Shown here one piece after another: positions 1-8,695 of a stretch of DNA of 64,000 bases (position 1 is its first letter; every line of letters starts with the position of its first letter). The DNA is from Aneurinibacillus terranovensis DSM 18919 (GTDB taxonomy: Bacteria; Bacillota; Bacilli; Aneurinibacillales; Aneurinibacillaceae). The stretch is taken from assembly GCF_000430625.1 (NCBI RefSeq), contig NZ_AUMJ01000024.1, positions 20,809 through 84,808 of the forward strand. Reading direction: 5' to 3'. Under the pieces are notes generated by a model. It was not told the DNA's origin and did no database searches. It worked only from the letters and a program-made list of their open reading frames with translations. The position numbers were made by a program, and so were the translations under genes.

Positions 1-254
1 TCTTTAATCACCTGGTCAACAGTGTCTTTCACATCGTCCGGGTTGGTGATATCACAGGCAAACGCGCGGGAGCGAACACCGAGAGAAGCCAGCTCCTCCA
101 TCGTTTGCCGGCAGTTTTCCAGCTTGCGGGAACAGATCGCCACATCGGCTCCCGCTTCCGCTAACCCTTCCGCTATCTGCTTGCCTAGCCCACGTCCTCC
201 CCCGGTAACCAGCGCCACTTTTCCGGACAAATCAAATAATTGTCGGATGTGCAT
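1..254 (-). CDS. SDR family oxidoreductase, N-terminal part (runs off the window)
   Basis: Reading leftward from an ATG at 254 gives about 84 residues of a short-chain dehydrogenase/reductase. The Rossmann nucleotide-binding motif TGGGRGLG lies at about residues 17-24, after the strand KVALV, and the second beta strand is followed by an SRK basic pair that usually indicates NADP preference. The ATG lies 2 nt after the acyl-CoA dehydrogenase stop and its ribosome site (GAGGAG) is inside that gene's end, so the two are co-transcribed and probably coupled. In an acyl-CoA degradation locus it could be the 3-hydroxyacyl-CoA dehydrogenase step, but SDR sequences do not reveal substrate. The catalytic YxxxK lies outside the window. 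Confidence 0.85.
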   Translation of the reverse strand, partial: MHIRQLFDLSGKVALVTGGGRGLGKQIAEGLAEAGADVAICSRKLENCRQTMEELASLGVRSRAFACDITNPDDVKDTVDQVIK

Positions 255-256
255 GT

Positions 257-1411
257 TTATTTTACACACTCCTCAAACACACGCTGGGCGATGATAATCT
301 TCTGAATTTCATTCGTTCCTTCGTAAATTTTCGTAATGCGGGCATCACGATAAAAACGCTCGACCGGATATTCGGAGATATACCCCATTCCCCCGTGAAT
401 TTGCACGGCCTTATCCGCTACCCTGTTAAACACTTCCGTTGCAAACATCTTGGCCATTGAAGCTTCTTTAATCGCTTTTTTTCCGGAATCGATCAGGGAA
501 GCCGCTTGGTAGGTTAGGGCCCGGGCCGCTTCTGTTTCAGTCGCCATCTCCGCAATCATCCACTGAATGCCCTGGTTTTTGGCAATCGGTTTGCCGAATT
601 GTACGCGCTCCTGGGCATAGCGGGCGGACATTTCAATGAGCTTCTTGCAGGAACCGACGGAACGGGCGGCCAGGCCGACCCGACCTTCCCCGAGAATGCG
701 CAGGGCGGAAGAGTATCCTTCGCCTACTTCACCGATCACATTTTCCTCAGGCACTTCACAATCCTCAAAGAGAATCTGGGAGGTAAAGGAGCCGCGCAAC
801 CCCATTTTTTTATCTACCTTCCCGACGGAAAATCCCGGAAAATCCTTTTCAACGAGAAACGCTGTAATTCCGCCCTTTGCCCCTTTTTCTTTATCCGTAA
901 TAGCAAAAACCGTAAACACATCCGCAATCGGGCCATTGGTAATAAAATGCTTCATTCCGTTAAGAATCCATTTATCGCCCTTTTTCACCGCCTTTGTAGA
1001 AAGATTCGTCGCGTCCGAACCGGCGCCCGGTTCCGATAAAGCAAATGCGGCAATTTTTCGGCCTGCTGCCATATCAGGCAGATACTTCTCCTTTAAAGCC
1101 TCAGAACCCAATTTCACAATTCCGGTACTTCCGATGCCGGTGTGCGCGCTAATCAGCGAAACAAACCCATTATGCGTACGGCCCAGCTGTTCAAGCACAA
1201 TCGCCTTTCCAACCGTATTCAAGCCAATCCCGCCATACGCTTCCGGAATGCTTAATCCAAAAATGCCAAGCTCTTTCGCTTTTTCTACAAGATGCTCTGG
1301 GATCGAATCCTCTTCCTCAATTTGTTGGGCGTATGGCTCCACCTCATATTCTACAAAATCGCGTACCATTGTTTTCATCTGCTCAAGTTCTTCATTGAAT
1401 GTAACCAGCAT
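257..1411 (-). CDS. Acyl-CoA dehydrogenase
   Basis: 384 residues, full length for the FAD-dependent acyl-CoA dehydrogenase family, which oxidises acyl-CoA to trans-2-enoyl-CoA and passes electrons to ETF. Family signatures are visible: ALSEPGAGSDA (FAD/substrate loop, about residue 127), the mid-domain stretch WILNGMKHFITNG, and near the C-terminus QIHGGMGYISEYPVERFYRD followed by YEGTNEIQ, which carries the usual catalytic glutamate of the short/medium-chain and butyryl-CoA group. It is the first gene of a two-gene unit with the SDR and sits about 40 bp downstream of a clear sigma-54 promoter. It probably supplies the first oxidation step for acyl-CoAs made by the ligase at 7055-8668. Chain-length preference cannot be read. 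Confidence 0.96.
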   Translation of the reverse strand: MLVTFNEELEQMKTMVRDFVEYEVEPYAQQIEEEDSIPEHLVEKAKELGIFGLSIPEAYGGIGLNTVGKAIVLEQLGRTHNGFVSLISAHTGIGSTGIVKLGSEALKEKYLPDMAAGRKIAAFALSEPGAGSDATNLSTKAVKKGDKWILNGMKHFITNGPIADVFTVFAITDKEKGAKGGITAFLVEKDFPGFSVGKVDKKMGLRGSFTSQILFEDCEVPEENVIGEVGEGYSSALRILGEGRVGLAARSVGSCKKLIEMSARYAQERVQFGKPIAKNQGIQWMIAEMATETEAARALTYQAASLIDSGKKAIKEASMAKMFATEVFNRVADKAVQIHGGMGYISEYPVERFYRDARITKIYEGTNEIQKIIIAQRVFEECVK

Positions 1412-1451
1412 ACGGTTTCCTCCTTGTCTTTCTTTCTTGCTTTATTATTGA

Positions 1452-1467
1452 AGCAATAAGCATGCCA
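1452..1467 (-). promoter_or_regulatory. Sigma-54 (-24/-12) promoter for the acyl-CoA dehydrogenase operon
   Basis: The minus strand reads TGGCATGCTTATTGCT. This matches the sigma-54 consensus TGGCAC-N5-TTGCW, with GG and GC at the required 10-bp separation and a single mismatch (C to T) in the -24 element. It lies 41 bp upstream of the acyl-CoA dehydrogenase ATG. An activator of the matching class is encoded at 9689-11368. Confidence 0.85.
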
Positions 1468-1607
1468 AGATATCAGCCTCCTTTTGCTTCGTTTCTCCCC
1501 GGTTAAACGAACAAATAATACAAAAACGAATTGAAGCTGCAAGTACTGCGCTTTTTCATAAATTATTTCTGTATCGGCAATTCATTATTGCATTAATTTA
1601 GAATTAT

Positions 1608-1642
1608 CAAAAAGCAAAAGAGAGAAACCCGTATGTTTCTCC
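1608..1642 (-). terminator. Rho-independent terminator after the degenerate liv genes
   Basis: On the minus strand GAGAAAC, a 6-nt loop and GTTTCTC are followed by TCTTTTGCTTTTT. It lies just after the stop of the livF relic and separates that transcript from the sigma-54 promoter of the acyl-CoA dehydrogenase unit. The stem is short (7 bp). Confidence 0.6.
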
Positions 1643-1657
1643 CTTAAAAAACGAAAA

Positions 1658-2362
1658 TTACATGCCAAGATACGCTTTTCTCAATCCGTCATTTCCTAAA
1701 AGCTCGCTCCCGCTTCCTTCCATTACAATACTTCCATTTTCTAATACATAGCCCCTACCGGATATTTCAAGCGCTTTATGAGCGTTTTGCTCACAAATAA
1801 AATAGTAACTCCGCTAATCACGAATTTGCTTCACAAAGTGGAACACCCACTCGACCAATTTTGGCTATAAGCCAAGCGTCGGCTCATCGAGCATCAGCAA
1901 ATCCGGACAGGCCATCAGCCCGCGTCCAATCGCACACATCTGTTGCTCACCACCGCTCATGCTTCCCGCCATTTGTTTGTGTCTTTCTTTCATTCTGGGC
2001 AGCATATCATATACATGCAGAAGGTTCTCCCTCCGTTTTTGACGTGCCCGTTTTGTATAGGCCCCCATTTCCAAGTTTTCCTTGACTGACATTTGCGGAA
2101 ATAACCGTCTTCCTTCAGGGACATGGATCAACCCCATTTCTACCCGGACATGCGGCGGCACCCTGGACAAATCCTTTCCTTGAAAAAACAGGCTTCCCGT
2201 TTTGTGAGCCACAGCGCCGGAAATTGTTTTCAAAATCGTAGACTTCCCAGCAGCATTCTCTCCGACAATCGTGATGATTTCTCCTTTGTTTACGTTTAGC
2301 GATATATCACGGAGCACCTGAACATCTCCGTAGAATGTATTGATTCCTCGCAGCTCAAGCAT
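1658..2362 (-). pseudogene. livF relic: branched-chain amino acid type ABC ATPase, frameshifted
   Basis: From ATG 2362 (GGAGGAG upstream) the frame encodes a LivF-type ATPase with Walker A GENAAGKST, signature SGGEQQM and Walker B LLMLDEPTLGL. An in-frame TAG then replaces the alanine codon expected in LGLAPK. Homology continues (PKLVEWVFHFVKQIRD), but a 1-nt insertion after the GAT of RD and a 1-nt loss in the codons for FVEQ shift the frame twice, with the original frame restored for QNAHKALEISGRGY through YLGM-stop at 1658. The gene is therefore inactive. Together with the relics to its right it shows decay of a whole liv transporter. An intact livF paralogue survives at 8696-9412. Confidence 0.85.
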
Positions 2363-2681
2363 GGGCAAACTCTCCTCCCAAATAGGCTTCAATTACGGCT
2401 TCGTTGCTTGTCACTTCGGCCGGTGTTCCTTCCATCAGTTTACGGCCCTGCTGCAATACAACGATCCGTTCACATAGCGCGACAACGGCAGCCATTACGT
2501 GCTCGATCATGCAGACAGTAATCCCATGCTCACGATTTAAAACGGTGATAAGCTCCATCATATCATTCACTTCTTTTGGATTGAGACCGCCCATTACTTC
2601 ATCCAGGAAGAGAAGGGAGGGCCTGGTAGCAAAGGCTCTGGCCAATTCCAGTTTCTTTTTTAAGCCGATCGGCAGTGCATG
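2355..2681 (-). pseudogene. livG relic: C-terminal third of an ABC ATPase, fused in frame to livH
   Basis: The last ~108 residues of a 484-codon open frame (2355-3809) are LivG-like: LPIGLKKKLELARAFA (the region after the ABC signature), Walker B LLFLDEVMGGLNP, the H-loop region and a C-terminus ending YLGGEFAHA. The Walker A half and LivM are missing. The frame enters directly from LivH-like sequence (GGLGSLPGA), so a deletion removed the end of livH, all of livM and the start of livG while keeping the frame open. It overlaps the livF relic start by 8 nt, as liv genes often do. Not expected to be functional. Confidence 0.85.
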
Positions 2682-3347
2682 TGCACCCGGAAGACTTCCC
2701 AGGCCACCAAGTACAACGACAACGAAGGCAATAAGAACAAATTGCTGTCCCACCATCGGATAGACGGAATAAACCGGAATAAGCAGCGAACCGGCGACTC
2801 CCAGCAGGCCAAGGCCGATACCGAATGACAGCATATTGATTTTATGATTGGAAACTCCCATCAAAGCAGCCGCAAATGGGTCTTGAGACGCGCTGCGAAT
2901 GGATTTTCCTGTATACGTATAATGCAAAAACAAAAACATCAACACCGTCATGACGGCCGCACATAAAACCGCAATGAGCAGCGGCACGCTAATATGAAGC
3001 GAATCTATCTTGAAGACGGCAGAAGCCACCGGTGTATTGATCGCCCAAAAATCCGCCGAAAAACCTACCAGTGCAGCATTCTGCAAAGCAACGGACAGGC
3101 CGATAAAAGCAAAAATCTGCACGACATGAGGACGGTTCATCGTTCGCTGGACGATGAATTTATACGTAATAAGCCCGATGACAAACATGAGCGGTGTCAT
3201 GATAAATAAAGAAAGATACGGGTCCATGTTAAAGTGCTCAAAGAGGAAGAACGATCCAAACATCCCAAGCATGAGAAAATCCCCGTGTGCAAAATTCGCG
3301 ACTTTCATAACGCCAAAAACAAGTGTCAGTCCTAGGCTGATAAGGAC
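2682..3347 (-). pseudogene. livH relic: permease core lacking its N-terminus, fused to livK and livG pieces
   Basis: About 222 residues of a LivH-type membrane permease with several hydrophobic segments and the family stretch GLTLVFGVMKVANFAHGDF near its start. The first transmembrane segment is absent; LivH sequence begins immediately after a LivK-like segment (FGKKPDIY), so a second in-frame deletion joined livK to livH. The C-terminal end stops at GGLGSLPGA where LivG sequence begins. The open frame is a chance product of two deletions rather than a designed fusion, because essential parts of every component are missing. Confidence 0.85.
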
Positions 3348-4221
3348 ATAAATGTCCGGCTTTTTACCAAACTTTTGTTCATAGCGCGCAAAAAATTCTT
3401 CCTCCAATTTTTGTGCCTCCGGCGTAAGCGCTTTCTTATTGATGAGCATAGCGCTGGATGTATCGAAAATTCCATCCGCATTTTTTCCAAATGTTTTCCC
3501 AAAGTTATCCGAGCTCTGGCCCGCCCCATTCCCGATGAGAGCTTTTACATTCAAATCTAACTGCTTGGCCTGCTTCCAGAACAGTTGAGCATCTGTATCA
3601 TACTGGACAACATTAATGACATCCGGCTGCAGGTTTTTAAGTTGGAGAATAACGGAAGTCAAGTCGTTCGTTCCCTTTGCGTTGTAGGAAATATCCGCGA
3701 CAACGTTCATGCCTGCTTTCTCGGCGGCCGCTTTTGCTCCCTTCGTGACTCCCTGTCCAAAATCCCCGTCTTCATGGACCATCGCTATTTTCAACTCTTC
3801 TGGTTTCATGCCAAGTTTAGGTGCGATAACGTCGGAAATAAATGTAATGGACGTCGGACCGTATGAGGTTGCATCAGGATTGGGACGGAAAATATGCTTA
3901 TAGCCGCGGTTGGTTAAGCGCGGATCTGTGGCAGCGACTTCCCACAGAATGACTTTATTTCACGGTAGCCGTTGCCGTGGGAACGTCCGCTTTAACCAGC
4001 TCGATTTTATTCGGTTGATCATGACAATGTCCTTAGCGATTTCCGTACCGTTCGTGCACGATTGCCCTATTTTAGCCAGGTTCCCCGAGACAGGAAACGC
4101 AACGCCGACCCGGAGTCCTTTTTTCTGTGCCTTCCGTTTTGCTTGAACAGCCGGTGACTCAGCTAAGCCCCATCGTACACACAAACAGGAGTGCCCACGC
4201 TTTTTTTCTCGTTCGCAACAT
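3348..4221 (-). pseudogene. livK relic: branched-chain amino acid type substrate-binding lipoprotein, broken
   Basis: From ATG 4221 (AGAGGGG just upstream, 21 nt after the CoA-transferase stop) the first frame gives a basic N-terminus, a hydrophobic segment, an in-frame TGA, then a lipobox VTGC. A frameshift leads to the mature start LRVGVAFPVSGNLAKIGQS. A further deletion and a TGA at 3960-3962 follow. The same frame then carries EVAATDPRLTNRGYKHIFR and a long periplasmic-binding region ending FGKKPDIY, where it runs into livH. At least one frameshift, two stops and two deletions make it a pseudogene. In liv systems this lipoprotein would capture the ligand for LivHMGF. Confidence 0.88.
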
Positions 4222-4242
4222 TACCCCTCTTTTCCTTGTAGT

Positions 4243-4926
4243 TTATATTCGCACCGGCGCAAAGCTAGCCGGCCGCTGAACAATCTGAAGCGTATCAGAA
4301 ATATCAAAATGTGCCGGTGTCATACTTTTTACCTGTTCAAGCGTAACATCCTCCACCAGCTCCTCCAGCACCATCTGTTTTTCTACAAAACGAAAGACAC
4401 AAAACTCAGTAATAAGCATATCGACTTCTTCCTTAGCGGTTAAAGGGTACGTGCAGAACGGCAGAATTTTCGGTTCCCCCTGTAACGTAAGATGTGTCGC
4501 TACGGCAATTACTGTTTTTGCCCCTACCGTTAAATCCATTGCGCCTCCCACCCCCAGCACGTCTTTGCCTGGAACCGCCCAGTTGGCAATATCCCCTCTT
4601 TCGCTTACCTGCAGAGCGCCAATAATCGTCTTATCAATATACCCGCCGCGCATCATCGAAAAGGACAGGGCTGAATCAAAGTACGAGGCGCCAGGCGCTT
4701 CCGATATCGGCAGCTTGCTTGCGTTAATCAAATCCGGATCCTGTTTGTCCGGCGGCGGCGTAGGCCCGACGCCAAGAATTCCATTTTCCGATTGGAGAAA
4801 GATTTGTCCTTCTTCCGGAAGATAGTCAGCCACAAGGACAGGAATGCCAATACCAAGGTTCACGATCTCCCCGTCTTTTAGTTCCCGGGCAGCGCGCCAG
4901 GCAATGTAATGTTTCGCATTTTTCAT
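4243..4926 (-). CDS. 3-oxoacid/acetoacetate CoA-transferase subunit B
   Basis: 227 residues, typical of the beta subunit of family I CoA-transferases (AtoA/ScoB/CtfB type). The catalytic glutamate lies in SENGILGVGP (about residues 47-56); the glutamate carboxylate forms the CoA thioester intermediate. GIPVLVADYLP and GGAMDLTVGAKTVI are family landmarks. The start ATG overlaps the subunit A stop by 4 nt (ATGA), indicating coupling and an A/B heteromer in the cytoplasm. Beside a thiolase and acyl-CoA ligase it probably activates acetoacetate (or a short-chain acid) with succinyl-CoA or an acyl-CoA donor, feeding the thiolase. The exact donor cannot be read. Confidence 0.93.
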   Translation of the reverse strand: MKNAKHYIAWRAARELKDGEIVNLGIGIPVLVADYLPEEGQIFLQSENGILGVGPTPPPDKQDPDLINASKLPISEAPGASYFDSALSFSMMRGGYIDKTIIGALQVSERGDIANWAVPGKDVLGVGGAMDLTVGAKTVIAVATHLTLQGEPKILPFCTYPLTAKEEVDMLITEFCVFRFVEKQMVLEELVEDVTLEQVKSMTPAHFDISDTLQIVQRPASFAPVRI

Positions 4927-5585
4927 AGAGGGGTCTCCTTTTTTACAACAATATTGACAAAAATATGCGGGGTAACAATGGCTTCCGGATCAAGCTCTCC
5001 CACTTCGACAACATCGTCTACCTCAACAATCGTCAAGTCAGCCGCCATCGCCATCACCGTATTGAAGTTCCTGGCTGTCTTGTAATACACCAGGTTGCCA
5101 TAACGATCGGCTTTATGCGCCTTAATAAGTGCCACGTCGGCCCGTATACTTTCTTCCAGAACGTATTCTTTTCCGTCAAAAACCCTGGTTTCTTTTTTCT
5201 CCGCCAGCAGCGTTCCAGCAGCTATCGGTGTATAAAAAGCGCGGATCCCGCTTCCCCCCAGTCGGATCGCCTCGCTAAACGTCCCCTGCGGAAGCAGCTC
5301 AACTTCCAGCTTCCCTTCCCGTTTATAGCGTGAAACATCCGGATTGCTCGTAAAATACGTTCCGATTGCCTTTTTAACCCGGTTTTCCAGCAACATCTTG
5401 CCGATCCCCTGTCCTTGCTGGCCTACATTATTGCTGATCACCGTAATGTTACGCGTATTTGTTTCCAGCAGCGCCTCTACCAAATGAATCGGCTGCCCCG
5501 ATAATCCAAATCCTCCGACCATCATCGTACATCCATCCGGGATGAAAGAGACCGCTTCTTTGGCGGTCATAAACTTTGCCGGCAT
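4923..5585 (-). CDS. 3-oxoacid/acetoacetate CoA-transferase subunit A
   Basis: 220 residues from ATG 5585, chosen because GGGGAG stands about 8 nt upstream and homology starts at MPAKFMTAKEAVSF. An open frame extends further upstream but its residues are unlike the family. Alpha-subunit hallmarks are visible: DGCTMMVGGFGLSGQP near the N-terminus (the glycine-rich CoA-transferase signature), NNVGQQGQGIGKML, and DVALIKAHKADRYGNL. It works with subunit B directly downstream. A 283-bp gap with a hairpin separates it from the thiolase gene upstream, so it may be made partly from its own promoter. Confidence 0.92.
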   Translation of the reverse strand: MPAKFMTAKEAVSFIPDGCTMMVGGFGLSGQPIHLVEALLETNTRNITVISNNVGQQGQGIGKMLLENRVKKAIGTYFTSNPDVSRYKREGKLEVELLPQGTFSEAIRLGGSGIRAFYTPIAAGTLLAEKKETRVFDGKEYVLEESIRADVALIKAHKADRYGNLVYYKTARNFNTVMAMAADLTIVEVDDVVEVGELDPEAIVTPHIFVNIVVKKETPL

Positions 5586-5689
5586 GCATATCGCTCCCCT
5601 TTCCCTGTCTTTGGGTGTAAGAAAACAGCCTCTCCCTTTTTTGTGAAAATCACGAAAATGAACACGCGAAGAAAGAAGAAGTGAGATCT

Positions 5690-5717
5690 GCGGAAGAAAA
5701 AGGCATTCGCCTTTTTC
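5690..5717 (-). terminator. Hairpin between thiolase and CoA-transferase genes, possible partial terminator
   Basis: GAAAAAGGC (5696-5704) and GCCTTTTTC (5709-5717) form a perfect 9-bp stem with a 4-nt loop. On the minus strand the descending arm ends CCTTTTTCTTCC, a weak U-run. It lies in the 283-bp gap and could cause partial termination or processing between the upstream and downstream halves of the operon. Nothing else recognisable was found in this gap; one promoter-like match was rejected for spacing. Confidence 0.4.
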
Positions 5718-5868
5718 CACATTGAAATCCTGGTCTCTTTCTCTCCTCTCTTTTCCTCGTACCACCATCATTTGTGTCTCGGCAAAACGGTACCTTTTCA
5801 TGTCGGGGTTGCGGCTAAAAGCCATGGTTGTTTTGTGAGGAGAGAGGCGGCACGTCGTACATGTAAAA

Positions 5869-7050
5869 TTAAAGCTGTTCGATAACAATAGCCATACCCT
5901 GTCCACCGCCTACACAAAGGGTTGCCATTCCGAACTGCTCATTGCGGCGCTGCATTTCATGCAGCAGGGATACCATAATTTTTGCTCCGGTAGCCCCGAG
6001 CGGATGCCCTAAAGCGATTGCGCCGCCATTTACATTGACCCGTTCCATGTCCAAGCCCACCTCTCTAATAACAGCAAGGGATTGCGCGGCAAACGCTTCG
6101 TTTAATTCAATCAGCGGAAAATCAGACACATTCATCTTCGTTCTTTCCATAAGCTTCTGAATTGCCGGGATGGGACCGACACCCATAATCTCAGGAGAAA
6201 TACCGGAAACCGTCCAGTCAACAATGCGTGCGAGCGGTACCAAACCAAGGCTTTCCGCTTTTTCACGGGACATCAGCACCATCGCGGCGGATCCGTCATT
6301 TCTTCCGCATGCATTTCCAGCCGTGACTGTTCCCCCCTGCTTAAAAGCAGGCCGTAATGCTGCCAGCTGCTCTATTGATGTTTCGCGCGGAAACTCATCC
6401 GTATCAAATATAACGGTTCTCTTCTTTTGCTTCACTTCGATTGGAACAATCTCATCTTTAAATTTCCCGGCACGAATGGCGGATGCGGCCCTTTGCTGGC
6501 TTTGCAAAGCAAAATCATCCTGGTCTTCCCTTGTTATTCCATACTTTTCCGCTACATTTTCCGCTGTCATTCCCATGCCAAGCTGGCTTCCATATTTCTC
6601 AATCGGCTGCTGTCCGTTCTCAAGATTAGAATCCACGATCACCGGGTTTCCATCACCAAAACGGGCATTGCGCAGATACATTGGGGAACGGCTTAGGCTT
6701 TCTGCCCCTCCAGCTACTACAATATCTGCCTGGCCAAATGCAATTTGCTGGGTGGCTGAAGCAACGGCCTGCATTCCGGATGCGCACAGCCGGTTGACCG
6801 TGTATGCGGTTGCAGTTTCAGGTATACCGGCGCGCAACGCGGCAACACGGGCCATATTGGAAGATTCCGTCGACTGCCGCACTTCTCCCATAATGACTTC
6901 ATCTACCATTTCTGGTTCAATCCCGGCACGCTGTACCGCTTCTTTGATTGCAATCGCTCCTAACTGTCCCGAGTTCATATCCTTTAGCGTCCCACCAAAT
7001 TTGCCAACGGCTGTGCGAACAGCCGATACAATAACGATCTCGTTTCTCAT
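5869..7050 (-). CDS. Acetyl-CoA C-acyltransferase (thiolase)
   Basis: 393 residues, full length for a cytosolic thiolase. The nucleophilic cysteine lies in [15 protein letters not shown] (about residue 88), the conserved NEAFAAQ with [18 protein letters not shown] carries the active-site asparagine and histidine, and CVGGGQGMA near the C-terminus holds the second, proton-shuttling cysteine. It cleaves 3-ketoacyl-CoA or acetoacetyl-CoA to acetyl-CoA, or condenses acetyl-CoA. The ATG follows the acyl-CoA ligase stop by 4 nt, so the two are in one operon. In this context the degradative direction is more likely. Confidence 0.96.
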   Translation of the reverse strand: MRNEIVIVSAVRTAVGKFGGTLKDMNSGQLGAIAIKEAVQRAGIEPEMVDEVIMGEVRQSTESSNMARVAALRAGIPETATAYTVNRLCASGMQAVASATQQIAFGQADIVVAGGAESLSRSPMYLRNARFGDGNPVIVDSNLENGQQPIEKYGSQLGMGMTAENVAEKYGITREDQDDFALQSQQRAASAIRAGKFKDEIVPIEVKQKKRTVIFDTDEFPRETSIEQLAALRPAFKQGGTVTAGNACGRNDGSAAMVLMSREKAESLGLVPLARIVDWTVSGISPEIMGVGPIPAIQKLMERTKMNVSDFPLIELNEAFAAQSLAVIREVGLDMERVNVNGGAIALGHPLGATGAKIMVSLLHEMQRRNEQFGMATLCVGGGQGMAIVIEQL

Positions 7051-7054
7051 TTTA

Positions 7055-8668
7055 TCACCCTACCCCATTCATTTTCTTTTTTTCTGCTTCTATCAATTCC
7101 CGTCTTAAAAGCTTACCGACCACTGTCTTTGGCAGCTTCTCTAAAAATTCAACAAACCTAGGCACCTTATATTTTGTCATCATCCCGGCACACCACCCGA
7201 TAAGTTCTTCCTCAGTTATAGAGGTGCCCTCACGCAAAACGATGGCCGCCTTGACAACCTCGCCGCGGTAAATATCCGGTACGCCAAAGACGCATACTTC
7301 TTTTACCGCGGGATGCTGGTACAACATTTCCTCAATTTCATTCGGATAAATATTATACCCGCCGGAGATAATCATTTCCTTTTTTCTCCCGACAATGGTA
7401 AAGTAACCATCTTCATCCATCGTGGCAATGTCCCCTGTGTAAAGCCATCCATCACGCAGGGCGATAGCGGTCTCCTCCGGCCTATCCCAGTAGCCTTTCA
7501 TGACTTGTGGCCCTCGAACGATCAACTCGCCCGCTTCGCCCGGCGCAAGTTCATACATGCCGGTTTCCAGATCGACAATCTTACTGTCCGTGCCGGGAAC
7601 GGGAATGCCGATTGTCCCTGGCTTTCTCTGTCCGCGGATGGGATTGCGATGGGTAACAGGCGAAGCTTCCGACAGACCGTATCCTTCCATAATGGTCGCC
7701 CCTGTCTTCTCTTCGAACTCTCTCATCAACTCTACCGGCATCGGGGCCGAGCCGCTGTTGCATACTTTAATAGATTCAAGTCCGGCTTCCGGCGCTTTTG
7801 GATGATGAAGCAGCGCCATATACATCGTAGGCACACCCGGGAAGAAAGTAGGCCGATGTTTTTGAATGAGTTCAATCGCCTGATTGACTTCAAACCTGCG
7901 CATACAAATAATGGTGGCCGCTCCGAAAACGGATGTATTCATGCAGTTGTTCATCCCATATACATGAAAGAAAGGCGAGATGCTCAGCATACGTTCTCCT
8001 GGCCGTTTGAATGTAGAGCCAAAGGTTGTATAAATTTGATAGATATTGGCTACGAGATTGTAGTGCGTTAACATCGCTCCTTTTGAGCGCCCGGTGGTGC
8101 CGCCGGTATACTGCAGAACAGCCACATCTTCTTTCGGATCAATGGAAATAGCAGGGAGATCTGTTCCAGTCGGAACAAGAAGCTCGGAAAAATCCCACGC
8201 ATCCTTTTCCTCTTCCGGTTTTCCTGTATAAATTTTGATCAGCGCCTGCGAATAAGCAATCTGGTTGATTTTCTCCCGCACTTCATATTGACCGATAAGC
8301 CAGCGGGCCTGAGAGTCTTGCAGAATAAAGGCCAGTTCGCTTTTCTGGTACATGGGATTTATCTGCACTACGACCCCGCCCAAGCGCTGGACGGCATAGT
8401 AGGCAATAACATATTCTACGGAGTTGGGCAAAATGAGAGCGGTACGATCCCCTTTGTGAAATCCAAGCTCGTAAAGATGCGCGGCCGCGTATTCCGTACA
8501 TTCTTTCAGCTGGCGATACGTCATTGTACGTTCCCCGTCAATTACGGCGATCCTGTTCGGATAATCTTTTGCCGAGCGTTCAAGAAAGCTATACAATGAA
8601 ACGGTAGGAACTTCAATATCTTTCGGAACACCTTCTGGATAAAAGGCATGCCATGGCCGTTGTGTCAT
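7055..8668 (-). CDS. Acyl-CoA synthetase (long-chain-fatty-acid--CoA ligase type)
   Basis: 537 residues of the ANL adenylating superfamily. The P-loop-like YTGGTTGRSKGAMLTH lies near residue 195, EGYGLSEASP is the adenine-binding motif, and GWLYTGDIATMDEDGYF with GRKKEMIISGGYNIYP form the hinge. The C-terminal lysine is in KTVVGKLLRREL. It converts a carboxylic acid, ATP and CoA to acyl-CoA, AMP and pyrophosphate. The start has AGGAGGAG 5 nt upstream. It lies in an operon after livF and before the thiolase, under the sigma-54 promoter at 9452-9467. Substrate length or ring preference is unknown; medium- to long-chain fatty acid is the usual annotation. Confidence 0.93.
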   Translation of the reverse strand: MTQRPWHAFYPEGVPKDIEVPTVSLYSFLERSAKDYPNRIAVIDGERTMTYRQLKECTEYAAAHLYELGFHKGDRTALILPNSVEYVIAYYAVQRLGGVVVQINPMYQKSELAFILQDSQARWLIGQYEVREKINQIAYSQALIKIYTGKPEEEKDAWDFSELLVPTGTDLPAISIDPKEDVAVLQYTGGTTGRSKGAMLTHYNLVANIYQIYTTFGSTFKRPGERMLSISPFFHVYGMNNCMNTSVFGAATIICMRRFEVNQAIELIQKHRPTFFPGVPTMYMALLHHPKAPEAGLESIKVCNSGSAPMPVELMREFEEKTGATIMEGYGLSEASPVTHRNPIRGQRKPGTIGIPVPGTDSKIVDLETGMYELAPGEAGELIVRGPQVMKGYWDRPEETAIALRDGWLYTGDIATMDEDGYFTIVGRKKEMIISGGYNIYPNEIEEMLYQHPAVKEVCVFGVPDIYRGEVVKAAIVLREGTSITEEELIGWCAGMMTKYKVPRFVEFLEKLPKTVVGKLLRRELIEAEKKKMNGVG

Positions 8669-8695
8669 GTTTCTCCTCCTGTGTTGTCTGCTTTC

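Noticed and set aside
636..1451. Long open frame opposite the acyl-CoA dehydrogenase gene
   Set aside because: It is the mirror of a clear gene, has no family motif, and similar mirror frames occur opposite most genes here because of codon bias.
2355..3809. A 484-residue protein as a genuine multi-domain fusion
   Set aside because: It joins incomplete parts of a binding protein, a permease and an ATPase in liv gene order, with a stop at 3960-3962 in the same frame upstream and essential domains missing. Deletion is the simpler explanation.
5782..5794. Sigma-54-like sequence upstream of the CoA-transferase genes (GGTACCGTTTTGC on the minus strand)
   Set aside because: GG and GC are separated by 9 bp, not 10; sigma-54 promoters tolerate this poorly.
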